NCBI GenBank assembly: GCA_945873505.1
Contig: CAMCDQ010000005.1
Span: 20,467 to 84,466, forward strand
From: Chitinophaga pinensis
Lineage (GTDB): Bacteria; Bacteroidota; Bacteroidia; Flavobacteriales; Flavobacteriaceae
Reading direction: 5' to 3'
DNA: 64,000 nt
The number at the start of each line of letters is the position of its first letter. Within the stretch, counting starts at the first letter, position 1. Below, piece by piece: positions 1 to 8,261 of the stretch. The notes below the pieces were generated by a model. That model worked only from the letters and a program-made list of their open reading frames with translations, did not search any database and was not told the origin of the DNA. A program made the position numbers and the translations under genes.

Positions 1-272
1 ATTATATCGCCACTTTCAAGGGGAATCGTATTTGGAATTCCGTGAACAACTTGTGCATTTGGACTCATGCAAAGTGAATTCGGAAAGCCATACAAACCAA
101 GAAAACTTGGTACTGCGCCGTGATCACGGATAAATTCTTCAGCTAATTTGTCTAAATATAGAGTTGTTACGCCAGGTTTAATTTCCCGTGCAATCATTCC
201 CAAGGTTTTTGAAACTATAAGTGCGCTTTCACGCATTAATTCAATTTCTTCTCGTGTTTTTTGGACAATCAT
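1..272 (-). CDS. map: Methionine aminopeptidase, type I (3' part cut by window edge)
   Basis: Reading leftward from the ATG at 270-272, the frame stays open to the window edge (about 90 residues). It starts MIVQKTREEIELMRESA and contains the stretches GVTTLYLDKLAEEFI and GAVPSFLGLYGFP, followed by SLCMSPNAQVVHGIP. These are the N-terminal features of type I methionine aminopeptidase, including the conserved histidine of the VVHGIP motif. The family removes the initiator methionine from new proteins in the cytoplasm, using a dinuclear metal centre. The metal-binding Asp, His and Glu residues lie in the missing C-terminal part and cannot be checked. gpmI lies upstream on the same strand, but a strong hairpin terminator separates the two. 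Confidence 0.93.
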   Translation of the reverse strand, partial: MIVQKTREEIELMRESALIVSKTLGMIAREIKPGVTTLYLDKLAEEFIRDHGAVPSFLGLYGFPNSLCMSPNAQVVHGIPNTIPLESGDI

Positions 273-311
273 TTTTATAAAATAAGTGGTAAAAGTACAA
301 TTTTAATTCAT

Positions 312-343
312 AAAAAAAGAGCCCCTCGTATTGGAGAAGCTCT
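312..343 (-). terminator. Rho-independent terminator after gpmI
   Basis: On the minus strand the sequence reads GAGC, TT, CTC, a six-base loop, GAG, GG, GCTC, then seven T residues. The outer stem pairs 319-322 with 339-342 and the inner stem pairs 325-327 with 334-336. It lies 25 bases past the gpmI stop and before map, so it should end gpmI transcription. Confidence 0.8.
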
Positions 344-366
344 ATTTAATAAAATGACATCTATTT

Positions 367-1884
367 TTATAGAAGCGAATTTCTATTCATTACCGCTGGC
401 TTTTCAATTCCCATCAATGCCAAAACAGTTGGAGCAATATCACTCAAAACGCCATCGTGAATGGTTTTTAATTCGGTATCAACTAAAATAATCGGCACTG
501 GATTGGTTGTATGCGCCGTATTTGGACTTCCATCAGGATTAATCATCGTTTCGCAATTTCCGTGATCGGCTATTACAATGGTTGTATAATTATTGGCCAA
601 AGCCGCAGTAATTACTTTTTCTACACATTGGTCAACCGCTTCGCAAGCTTTTATTGCGGCACTCATTACGCCTGTATGTCCCACCATATCGCCATTGGCA
701 AAATTCAAACATACAAAATCAACTTCGCCTTTTTCTATTTCTGGAACTAAGGCTTCCGCCAATTCAAAGGCGCTCATTTCTGGTTGCAAATCATACGTTG
801 CTACTTTTGGTGAGTTTTTTAAGATGCGGCTTTCGCCAATAAAAGGTTCTTCACGACCTCCAGAAAAGAAGAATGTAACGTGTGGATATTTTTCTGTTTC
901 GGCAATTCTGATTTGTTTTTTGTTGGCTTTTTCCAAAACTTCGCCCAGCGTTTCCGTGATATTATCTTTGTTATAAACCACTTTTACATTCTGATAACTT
1001 TCGTCATAATTGGTAAGCGTTACATAATACAAATTCAATTTGTGCATGTTTTGTTCGTGGAAATCTTTTTGCGAAAGCGCTTCTGTCAATTCACGACCTC
1101 TGTCTGTTCGGAAATTGAAGAATATAACGACATCCTTTTGTTTGATAGTTGCCAATGGAATTTCATTGTTGTCCACCATAATAATAGGGTCGATAAATTC
1201 GTCAGTAATGTTGTTTTTATAACTTTCTTCAATATTTTCAACGGCATTTTTAGATTGAGTTCCTGTTCCGTTTACCAATAAATCATACGCTAATTTTACG
1301 CGTTCCCAACGTTTGTCACGATCCATAGAATAATATCTTCCTATAACCGAAGCTAATTTTACGGAAGTATTTTGGATATACTTTTCTAAATCCTGAATGT
1401 ATTTTTTTCCTGATTTTGGATCCACATCGCGACCGTCTGTAAATGCGTGAACAAATACTTTTTGAAGTCCAAAATCTTGTGTTGTGTCAATCAATCCTCG
1501 CAAATGAGATGTGTGAGAATGTACGCCACCATCAGAAACCAATCCAAGGAAATGCACGTTAACATTCTTGTCTTTTGCATATTGAAAAGCGTCAATCAAG
1601 ACTTGTTCTTTGTTCAAGGTTTTGTGTTCAACAGCCAAGTTGATTTTGGCTAAATCTTGATAGATAATTCTTCCCGCGCCCAGATTCATATGTCCAACTT
1701 CCGAATTTCCCATTTGTCCTTCTGGCAAACCTACGTTTAAACCATCGGTTCGTAATTGTGCGCTTGGGAAGTTTTTATAGAGTGAATTGATGAATGGAAT
1801 ATTCGCATTGTCGATGGCAGAAACTTTTGGATCTGGGGATTTTCCCCAACCGTCAAGTATCATTAGGATGACTTTCTTGTTCAT
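367..1884 (-). CDS. gpmI: 2,3-bisphosphoglycerate-independent phosphoglycerate mutase
   Basis: This glycolytic enzyme interconverts 3- and 2-phosphoglycerate. The protein starts MNKKVILMILDGWGKSP, with the metal-binding Asp in LDGWG. It carries the phosphorylated-serine region MGNSEVGHMNLGAGR, the substrate loop VSDGGVHSH, and the C-terminal metal ligands in NFANGDMVGHTG and IADHGNCETM. I chose the ATG at 1882-1884, giving 505 residues, the usual family length. The frame stays open to 1947, but that extension does not resemble any iPGM and lies inside a dispersed repeat (1894-1967). The gene is leftward and followed by a terminator. It is separated from the DUF5916 gene upstream by the repeat. 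Confidence 0.97.
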   Translation of the reverse strand: MNKKVILMILDGWGKSPDPKVSAIDNANIPFINSLYKNFPSAQLRTDGLNVGLPEGQMGNSEVGHMNLGAGRIIYQDLAKINLAVEHKTLNKEQVLIDAFQYAKDKNVNVHFLGLVSDGGVHSHTSHLRGLIDTTQDFGLQKVFVHAFTDGRDVDPKSGKKYIQDLEKYIQNTSVKLASVIGRYYSMDRDKRWERVKLAYDLLVNGTGTQSKNAVENIEESYKNNITDEFIDPIIMVDNNEIPLATIKQKDVVIFFNFRTDRGRELTEALSQKDFHEQNMHKLNLYYVTLTNYDESYQNVKVVYNKDNITETLGEVLEKANKKQIRIAETEKYPHVTFFFSGGREEPFIGESRILKNSPKVATYDLQPEMSAFELAEALVPEIEKGEVDFVCLNFANGDMVGHTGVMSAAIKACEAVDQCVEKVITAALANNYTTIVIADHGNCETMINPDGSPNTAHTTNPVPIILVDTELKTIHDGVLSDIAPTVLALMGIEKPAVMNRNSLL

Positions 1885-1893
1885 TGCAGTGAG

Positions 1894-1967
1894 TTTTTTT
1901 AGCCCAGATGGAAGTGGAAATCCCACGCTTATTGGCGTGGATTGCAACGTACAGCTGGAAATAGCTA
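1894..1967 (-). repeat. Dispersed hairpin repeat, copy R1, 3' of the DUF5916 gene
   Basis: On the minus strand, starting 14 bases after the DUF5916 stop, the sequence reads AGCTATTTCCAGCTG, then ATC, a stem CCACGC with loop and GCGTGG, then GATTTCCACTTCCATC and GGGCTAAAAAAA. The order (CC..GCT, ATC-hairpin-GGAT, then GGGCT) matches copies at 30560-30656 and 46376-46476. It separates gpmI from its upstream neighbour. It could act as a terminator or a 3' mRNA stabiliser; the function is not known. Confidence 0.65.
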
Positions 1968-1980
1968 CAAATTTAAGAAA

Positions 1981-4398
1981 TTAAAATAACTTTTTAGCTT
2001 GATTGTAGTCTATAAAATACTTAACGCTAATTGAAAATGTGTGATTTAAAGCGTCGTTATTTAATAAATTGGTTACGTTTCTTCCAAAATTTTTATTGAT
2101 TTCACGTTCAAAATTTGCGGCATTATTACGATATAAAATCGAGATTTGACTGCCTGGTGCAAACCACCAAGAATAAGACAAATCGACATTCCAAGACGTG
2201 AAATTGGAATTTTTATTAGTAGAATAACCCGAAAAATGGGTCAAATGTCCGTTATCTGTTAATGACAAAAAGTTTTTATTTTCGGCATACGACCAATAGT
2301 GGCGAACGGAAAGATTGAAATTCATTGAGCTGGTAAACGAATATTTCCCAGAAATGGAATTGGAATAGGTAATTACATTTCTATTGGCGAAAATTATAGC
2401 ATTTGGCGTTATTGAGTTGGCGTCGTCATCAATACTATCCACAAATCCTTTATTGTTATTTTGTCCATTAAAATTGAAATTATAATTCAATAAAAACTTG
2501 TCATTGAAACGGTATCTTGGTCCAACCGACAAACCATAGGAATTTCTTCCCGACTCATTTAATTTTGCAAACCAAGGATTAAAATCGAAAGCAAATTTGT
2601 AGTTATAATTTGATGAAAAATAAAACCTCCAGCTAATTCTTGATGGAATTAGTACAAATCTATTTTCGGTTCTTGGTTCATAAAAATCGTAGTTTTCTAA
2701 AGGATTTGCATTTATTCCAAATCCAAAATAATGATTTTTTTTGTTGGTGATATCCACACTAATATTTAAATTATTACCTTGTACCAAACCCGTTTCTTTT
2801 TGGAATTGTGAAAAGGTATTTAAATTCAAATTGAAAGAATTCATGTATTTAGTAGAATTTAGGATTCTATAATTGGCATTTCCATATAAACTGTAATAGT
2901 TGGTTTGAAAATTGATTCCTAAATCGTTGCTATCGTAATCTTTAGTAACAATATCTGCGCCCAAACTATAGCGATATTGACCGCTGGTTTCCCCGATGTT
3001 TAAACTTGAAGCAATTCCTTTTTTTGCTTCACTTTCATTCACATAACTGTATTTGAAATCACCCGAAAGGTTGTAGGTATTTTTTTTAGTGTTCAAATCC
3101 CAAACCAAAGCGGATACATTTGCATCCCTAAAACTGCCGTCCCTGGTTACATTAGTGTTGATAAAACTAATTGATGAATTTTTGCGAAAGCGTTGATCAA
3201 GTACTAAAACACTATAATTTGTTAAGGGTTCAACTACTTCGCTTCGAATGGATTGGTCAGTATTATTTCTGATTTTTGCAGTGGTAGTTTCGGTAACGGC
3301 ATTTAAAACGCCAATTCCCAAGCCGTTTTTTGTACGTCCAGAAACTTTAAGTGCATTTATTAAATTTACACTTGACGGATTGTCAATTATTTCCTCATTA
3401 CTTGCTGTTGTTGGATAAATTGATGGACTTGCGCCAATTCTTCGCGAATACAACAAGTTTCCTTTATTGAACAAATCGGTTCCTTCAGTAAAGAAAGCTC
3501 TATTTTCATTGAATTGTTGCTCAAAAGGACCAAGATTCAGGATTTTATCGTCGTATTTAGTTTGACCAAAATCTGGAATTAAAATGGCATCGAGCGTAAA
3601 TGCATCGTTGATTCCGTATTTAATGTCCATTCCGCCTTTAAGAGTTCCAAGTGTTTTTTGAGCGCCATTGGCATTCAAATAAAAAGAAGAATAAGGCATG
3701 AAAAACAATCGTGTTGGCGTTTTTATATTTTCAATTCCTTCCAAAATACCAGCTTGCTGAATGATATTTTCAACTTTATTATCAATATTTGTCCAAGTAT
3801 AAATAGAATTTTCACGCTTAATATCACGGACAAAATTAATCCCCCAAGTTTGGGTTTTGTTATTTGAAAAACGCAAGGCCGCATACGGAATTTTCATTTC
3901 TACCACCCAACCTGTATCATTAATTCTGGTTTTACTCGTCCAAATTGCATCCCAAGAAAAATCTTCCCCATTTACGTCGGTTGCTAAACAATCCATTTGT
4001 GTTCCTGATGCGGTACAAAAAAAGCGGAAATCTTGTTGACCGTCATTGAATCCGTTAATAAAAACACCAAAATTATCACTCGTTCCTTGATCGTCACGTT
4101 GGGTAATTTCTTTTAAAATTTTGTTGGGTTCGTCGTCATATAATGTTGCACCTATATAAATGGCTTCATTATCATATAAAATTTTCACTTGGGTTTCCTT
4201 ATTTGGACTGATTTGTTTTCCGTTATCGGGAGCAAACATATAGAAATCGTTGGCTACAGGTGTGTTTTTCCAATTAGGCTCATCTAAATTTCCATCAATT
4301 GATATTCCTCCTTGAATAGGAACAGTTTTAAGTGTTTTTTTTTGGGAAAAAATTGTGGCGCAAATAAAAAATAAACAGAACAAAAGGAATTTTTTCAT
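1981..4398 (-). CDS. DUF5916 outer-membrane protein with N-terminal CBM9-like domain
   Basis: The 805-residue protein starts with a signal peptide ending ATIFSQ. Residues about 25-230 resemble the carbohydrate-binding family 9-like domain (VPIQGGISIDGNLDEPNW and NEAIYIGATLYDDEP). The rest is rich in alternating Asn/Tyr/Phe strands typical of an outer-membrane beta-barrel (DUF5916), ending in an aromatic YFIDYNQAKKLF. Members are common in Bacteroidetes and their substrate is not known; carbohydrate or glycan binding is an inference from the CBM9 fold. It is a single leftward gene with about 150 AT-rich bases upstream. The stop is followed by repeat R1. The start is supported by the signal peptide. 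Confidence 0.85.
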   Translation of the reverse strand: MKKFLLFCLFFICATIFSQKKTLKTVPIQGGISIDGNLDEPNWKNTPVANDFYMFAPDNGKQISPNKETQVKILYDNEAIYIGATLYDDEPNKILKEITQRDDQGTSDNFGVFINGFNDGQQDFRFFCTASGTQMDCLATDVNGEDFSWDAIWTSKTRINDTGWVVEMKIPYAALRFSNNKTQTWGINFVRDIKRENSIYTWTNIDNKVENIIQQAGILEGIENIKTPTRLFFMPYSSFYLNANGAQKTLGTLKGGMDIKYGINDAFTLDAILIPDFGQTKYDDKILNLGPFEQQFNENRAFFTEGTDLFNKGNLLYSRRIGASPSIYPTTASNEEIIDNPSSVNLINALKVSGRTKNGLGIGVLNAVTETTTAKIRNNTDQSIRSEVVEPLTNYSVLVLDQRFRKNSSISFINTNVTRDGSFRDANVSALVWDLNTKKNTYNLSGDFKYSYVNESEAKKGIASSLNIGETSGQYRYSLGADIVTKDYDSNDLGINFQTNYYSLYGNANYRILNSTKYMNSFNLNLNTFSQFQKETGLVQGNNLNISVDITNKKNHYFGFGINANPLENYDFYEPRTENRFVLIPSRISWRFYFSSNYNYKFAFDFNPWFAKLNESGRNSYGLSVGPRYRFNDKFLLNYNFNFNGQNNNKGFVDSIDDDANSITPNAIIFANRNVITYSNSISGKYSFTSSMNFNLSVRHYWSYAENKNFLSLTDNGHLTHFSGYSTNKNSNFTSWNVDLSYSWWFAPGSQISILYRNNAANFEREINKNFGRNVTNLLNNDALNHTFSISVKYFIDYNQAKKLF

Positions 4399-4551
4399 GG
4401 ATTAAATTTGATTTAATGTGCTAAATTATCTTTTACCAAATTTAATAACAATTATTTTATGTTTTTATTGTGAATAAAATAAAGGGTTTTTCAGCTGGTA
4501 ATTTATTTATTACGGCTATAAAGCGATAAAAATATTTATTGTTTAAATTAT

Positions 4552-4992
4552 TTAATTCAATTGTTTAAACAACACATAATGAATTCCAATGTCGGGAATT
4601 TCAAAACCATCGCCAATCTTTTTATATGCTGATTTTTCATAAAAACCAATTGCGGTTTCTCTGGCATTAAACCAAATGATTTCGCCACTTTTAATTCTGA
4701 TTTGATTCTCGCAATATTTCAAAAGCGCTTCCCCAAAACCTTTCTTTTGATGTTGTTCTAAAACTGCCATTCCGCGAATTTGAAATTGGTTTATGGCTGC
4801 AAACAAGCTATTGTGTGATTCAAAAACTGAAATTACTCCTGACAGTTGGCTGTTGTAAAATAATCCAAAATGTTTTGTTGTTTGCAAATCATCCCCTTCG
4901 AAATAACAGCTTTCAATTGGTTTTCCAAAACGAAGTATTGAATGCCGCAATGAAAAGGTATTTAAGGCGGAAATTTCTATAATTTTAAACAT
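4552..4992 (-). CDS. GNAT-family N-acetyltransferase
   Basis: The 146-residue protein has the GNAT fold signature: a beta strand with QIRGMAVLEQHQKKGFGEALL (residues about 72-92), which carries the acetyl-CoA pyrophosphate loop motif (here QKKGFG), then IIWFNARETAIGFYEKSAYKKIG, the typical motif-B region. The acceptor substrate cannot be told from sequence; many such stand-alone cytoplasmic GNATs act on small molecules or protein N-termini. It is a lone gene between the DUF5916 gene and tRNA-Gly. The ATG at 4990-4992 gives a full N-terminal strand. Confidence 0.85.
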   Translation of the reverse strand: MFKIIEISALNTFSLRHSILRFGKPIESCYFEGDDLQTTKHFGLFYNSQLSGVISVFESHNSLFAAINQFQIRGMAVLEQHQKKGFGEALLKYCENQIRIKSGEIIWFNARETAIGFYEKSAYKKIGDGFEIPDIGIHYVLFKQLN

Positions 4993-5116
4993 TTTTTATC
5001 AAAGTTATTTTAAGCTTTACAAATTACATAACAATATCATAATAAATAAATTACCATTCAAATCTAGGATTATTAAAATAAAAATTGCTTCCATTTGCAT
5101 TTTTTTCAAAAAAAAC

Positions 5117-5148
5117 TTGCAATAAACCCAACTTATTAACTATATTTG
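5117..5148 (+). promoter_or_regulatory. Promoter of tRNA-Gly (Bacteroidetes type)
   Basis: A TTG at 5117-5119 and TATATTTG at 5141-5148 fit the Bacteroidetes sigma-A consensus (TTG, about 20 bases, TAnnTTTG). The -7 box lies 13 bases before the mature tRNA 5' end. Confidence 0.7.
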
Positions 5149-5161
5149 CACCGTTGTTAAT

Positions 5162-5234
<73 letters not shown>

Positions 5235-5240
5235 CTGTAA

Positions 5241-5269
5241 AACCTCAAACTTTTTGTTTGAGGTTTTTT
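5241..5269 (+). terminator. Terminator of tRNA-Gly
   Basis: A perfect 10-base stem (AACCTCAAAC, 5241-5250, with GTTTGAGGTT, 5256-5265) closes a T5 loop and is followed by more T residues. It lies directly after the tRNA. Confidence 0.9.
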
Positions 5270-5293
5270 ATTTATACAAACTACCCTCATTGT

Positions 5294-5328
5294 ATCAAAA
5301 AAAACCACACGCCGAAACGTATGGTTTT
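5294..5328 (-). terminator. Hairpin terminator, copy 1 (duplicate of 8201-8234)
   Basis: A stem of AAAACCA with TGGTTTT and an inner CG pair encloses the CCGAAA loop, with a T run on the minus strand. The 34-base copy at 8201-8234 is identical except for one A. It follows the remnant T9SS tail at 5350-5490, just as the second copy follows the intact amylase tail. This suggests that terminator and 3' gene end were duplicated together. Confidence 0.75.
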
Positions 5329-5349
5329 CATCAACTAAAAACTCAAATT

Positions 5350-5490
5350 TTATTGTTTAATCAATTTTAAGGTTGATTCTCTATTGCTTTGACGGTGTTT
5401 TTCACAAGATAAATTCCTTTATTTAAATCGCTTATTTCGAATTGTGATTCATCTGTGAAATTATTCCCCAATCGTATTTTTGGTAGTTAG
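5350..5490 (-). pseudogene. Remnant of a T9SS type A C-terminal sorting domain
   Basis: On the minus strand one frame reads FTDESQFEISDLNKGIYLVK and a second frame then reads NRESTLKLIKQ followed by TAA. The join needs a frameshift near 5390. Together they match the end of the amylase at 8262-11117 (ESQFEVNDLNNGIYLVK, NDREATLKLVKQ). Upstream of about 5490 the frame hits a stop and no further homology is visible, so only the last 45 or so codons of a secreted protein survive. The terminator 3' of it is also a copy. It is not expected to make protein. Confidence 0.75.
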
Positions 5491-5511
5491 GAATTTTTTT
5501 AAGAAAAATAA

Positions 5512-5730
5512 TTATTTTATAATTGAGTTTAGTTTCTTTTTAAACATATAAAAACTAATTAATACGCCAACAACTAACATTAGAATTATATAATCGTTTA
5601 TAGGTGCGGCTGGGTCTGGGGTTTCTAGATTTCCCGATGAATTTTCACTCCCAGGGGATTGTGCTATAGCGCTTAAGCTCAAAAAGACAAACAAATTATA
5701 TGCAATAAATTTCAATAAACTTTTTTTCAT
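5512..5730 (-). CDS. Small PID-CTERM-like membrane protein
   Basis: The 72-residue protein has an N-terminal signal segment (LFVFLSLSAIAQ), a short polar linker rich in S, G, E, N and P, the motif PDPAAPINDY, then one membrane helix (IILMLVVGVLISFYMF) and a basic tail KKKLNSIIK. The Pro-Ile-Asn/Asp plus helix plus basic tail layout looks like the short C-terminal sorting tripartite signals that flavobacterial annotations call PID-CTERM. That name is from memory and the function of such proteins is not known to me. It lies 19 bases after the T9SS type-C-like protein and is probably co-transcribed with it. I infer a shared role in surface display or anchoring. Confidence 0.6.
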   Translation of the reverse strand: MKKSLLKFIAYNLFVFLSLSAIAQSPGSENSSGNLETPDPAAPINDYIILMLVVGVLISFYMFKKKLNSIIK

Positions 5731-5749
5731 GGTTTCTTATTTTATTTAT

Positions 5750-8080
5750 TTATTGAATGATTTTTTTGATGACTTTAGTACCGGTAGTAGCTGTAATTTC
5801 TAGCAGCAATACTTGGTTGGAAGCAGAAGTCGTGATTTTAGTTTCTGTAGCGTTGATTTGTTTTTTCTCAACTAACAAACGCCCTTGTAAATCATAAACC
5901 CTAATCTGATCTATAAGGGTTTTGCCTGTGTTAATATTAATTTCCCCATTTTCACTATATGCTATAACACTATTCGGAGAAAATTCGGAGGTATTTACCT
6001 CTAGAACACTTTGATAAACTAATTCAAATCTTGAATTAAAAGTTCCAATTGCGCTTGCAAAAGAGTAACTTCCTGTCGACAAATTTGTGACGGTATTCAA
6101 TAAATTATCTTTAAGATAAATGGGTTGGCCAGTGCTAAAAAATCCATCTACATGATCTATTGCGATTGTATAATTTCCTGCTATATCTGTTTTAAAATTT
6201 AGGGGAACTACATCGTTAGTATTGAACGGCAATGCCCTTCCTTGTATTGTATATTCTTCTCCATTAATTAAAGACGTTAAAGCAATTGGAGAATCATTAA
6301 AATAACGACCGTCAATAGCATTATCTACTCCTGAAGTAGCATATGGCATGTAGGATACCATTGTTTGACAAAAAGCACCAGTTATAGAAGTTAAGTTCAA
6401 CCAAAAACGGTTTCTGTCTTCAGTAGTTCTTAGAAATGGACTCGTATTACTTGAAGTTCTCATAGCATTAGTAAAATTCAAAGTAGAAGCAGCTGTTTTT
6501 ACAATAAAACCTTGGCCAACTTGAATTGTTCCATCTGGAGTAATTGATGAACTACCTCCTGAATTTGCAACTCCTCCAGCAGTAGTATAGGCGGCATAAG
6601 AGGTGTTTACTGAATTGTTGGTTTTTCTCCAAAAATACAATGTCCCATCTGTGGTATTACCACTTAAAAATAAGTTAGCAGATATAGTTGAAGGATAAGG
6701 ATTTCCTACAGCATAAAATTTTGCCGAAGTTAACCCTGAAAGCGATATGGTTCCATTTGTTCCATTATTAGGAACTCCCGAAAAGGTACCGCTAAAAGGT
6801 ACGGCAGTAGCTCCGGCAGTCCAATCATCAGGTGCCCGGATTAAATAACCTGTTGCAGGGGCAAAATTTACAGGACTTGTAAAATCAACTACATTGTATA
6901 AATTACTATCAGAATTATAAGTGTAAAAACGAGAAGCTAAAGTACTAATCGAAAAGTTACGTAAATTTTGTCCTGCCACTGGCGAACTCCATAACGTATA
7001 ATCATACAGTTGAATGTTGGCACTGTTTCTATTTACTACTATGCTCCCAGAATTGGTTACCGTAGTAGTATTGGTTTGAACTAAGTTGGCATTGTTTTGA
7101 ACTGTGAATGTACCGGTGTTAGTAATTGCGCCCGCAACCGTTATGTTATGACCAGTATTAATAGTAAATGATCTTGACTCATTAACAGTTAATGTTTTTG
7201 CTGAAAATCCTGCGGTAACCCCAGATGCAGTTGTAGAAAAATTTCCGTCAATTATTGCATCGATTGAAGAAGTAGGCCCACTTATATTGGACCAACTTGT
7301 TCCATTCCAAGAAACAGGAGTAATTCCAACAGAGGATACTCCAGAACTATAATAACTATTATTTTCAGAGTATAGTGTGTATGTGTAACTTTGTACAGGC
7401 GCTAAGCCTGTGTCTGTAAAGCTAGTACCATTCTCGTTATAAACTACAGTACCTGTTCCAAGCTGTGCACCAATAGCATAAGCAGTGCCTGCAACTGGAA
7501 CATCGTTATTTGCGGCTGATGTTAATCTTCTAACAATCATAACATTTTTACTATTCCATTTTGTCCAATTTAGTGTTAACTGAGAATCTGAATTGGTTGT
7601 TACGACTATTGGATTTGTAGGATTTGATAAATCAGAAACAGAGAAATAAGGACAACTTCCCTCCGAAGTACTTGCAGTTAAATTTGTATCGTTAGTCCAT
7701 GTTCCCGCATCTGCATAGGTAAAATTATCTACAGCGTTAGCTTTTGCTCTTCCAACTACAAACCATGCACCAGAAGCAGTAAATTGGAAATTACTAATGT
7801 CTCTTTGTACCCTTTTATTCGATCCAGCTCCATCTAAATACCAAGTTGCTGAAGACCAACTCCATCCTGTTGATCCGTCAGAAGTTTGACCTATTCCAAC
7901 TTCAGAACTATTCCAAGTACTTTGTCCAATTTCAAATTGAAAATACCAATTTGCCGTTATTCGATCTCCTAAATAATAAGAAGTAATCGGCCTTCCATTT
8001 GTTAAAGGATTTACCCATATTTGTGAAAACCCTTCAAAAAAAATAACGAATAAGCAGATTAATAGGTATAATTTTTTCAT
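5750..8080 (-). CDS. Large secreted surface protein with T9SS type-C-like sorting region
   Basis: The 776-residue protein has a signal peptide ending FFEGFSQ. An N-terminal domain rich in Trp and Ser follows (residues about 20-155, unknown fold). Next comes a fibronectin-III-like stretch near residues 160-265, with repetitive Thr/Asn-rich beta segments (about 270-370). The region from about 585 (RNRFWLNLT, GRALPF, DHVDGFF) to the end resembles the long tail of flavobacterial proteins with T9SS sorting signal type C, closing with VYDLQGRLLVEKKQ and VIKKIIQ. It should be exported to the surface by T9SS; binding or adhesion is only an inference. Its upstream region carries a 17-base site shared with susC, so it may be part of the starch regulon. 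Confidence 0.72.
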   Translation of the reverse strand: MKKLYLLICLFVIFFEGFSQIWVNPLTNGRPITSYYLGDRITANWYFQFEIGQSTWNSSEVGIGQTSDGSTGWSWSSATWYLDGAGSNKRVQRDISNFQFTASGAWFVVGRAKANAVDNFTYADAGTWTNDTNLTASTSEGSCPYFSVSDLSNPTNPIVVTTNSDSQLTLNWTKWNSKNVMIVRRLTSAANNDVPVAGTAYAIGAQLGTGTVVYNENGTSFTDTGLAPVQSYTYTLYSENNSYYSSGVSSVGITPVSWNGTSWSNISGPTSSIDAIIDGNFSTTASGVTAGFSAKTLTVNESRSFTINTGHNITVAGAITNTGTFTVQNNANLVQTNTTTVTNSGSIVVNRNSANIQLYDYTLWSSPVAGQNLRNFSISTLASRFYTYNSDSNLYNVVDFTSPVNFAPATGYLIRAPDDWTAGATAVPFSGTFSGVPNNGTNGTISLSGLTSAKFYAVGNPYPSTISANLFLSGNTTDGTLYFWRKTNNSVNTSYAAYTTAGGVANSGGSSSITPDGTIQVGQGFIVKTAASTLNFTNAMRTSSNTSPFLRTTEDRNRFWLNLTSITGAFCQTMVSYMPYATSGVDNAIDGRYFNDSPIALTSLINGEEYTIQGRALPFNTNDVVPLNFKTDIAGNYTIAIDHVDGFFSTGQPIYLKDNLLNTVTNLSTGSYSFASAIGTFNSRFELVYQSVLEVNTSEFSPNSVIAYSENGEININTGKTLIDQIRVYDLQGRLLVEKKQINATETKITTSASNQVLLLEITATTGTKVIKKIIQ

Positions 8081-8160
8081 ATAGTTTAATTAATTGTTAT
8101 TATTTTTCAATTTTGTTTATAAATTTAGTAAAATTAATAATACAATAATATTTAGCAATT

Positions 8161-8177
8161 CACTACAACGTTTTCGT
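8161..8177 (-). promoter_or_regulatory. Candidate operator shared with susC, upstream of the T9SS type-C protein
   Basis: The plus strand reads CACTACAACGTTTTCGT. The reverse complement of 17015-17031 (upstream of susC) reads CACTATCACGTTTTCGT, matching at 15 of 17 positions. It lies 81 bases before the start codon at 8080. The AACGTT core is typical of LacI-family operators, and a LacI-type gene is in the locus, so that regulator is the obvious candidate. Binding is inferred. Confidence 0.55.
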
Positions 8178-8200
8178 GTTGATAAATTATTTTTAATAAA

Positions 8201-8234
8201 ATCAAAAAAACCACACGCCGAAACGTATGGTTTT
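8201..8234 (-). terminator. Hairpin terminator after the secreted amylase (copy 2)
   Basis: AAAACCA pairs with TGGTTTT around CACGCCGAAACGTA, with T residues following on the minus strand. It lies 28 bases past the amylase stop and separates the susCDE-amylase operon from the next gene. It is nearly identical to 5294-5328. Confidence 0.8.
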
Positions 8235-8261
8235 AATAATTACTAATAAAAATAAAATATT

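Noticed and set aside
1885..1947. N-terminal extension of gpmI by 21 codons
   Set aside because: The extension matches no iPGM, overlaps repeat R1, and the internal ATG at 1884 gives the usual length and the LDGWG lead strand.
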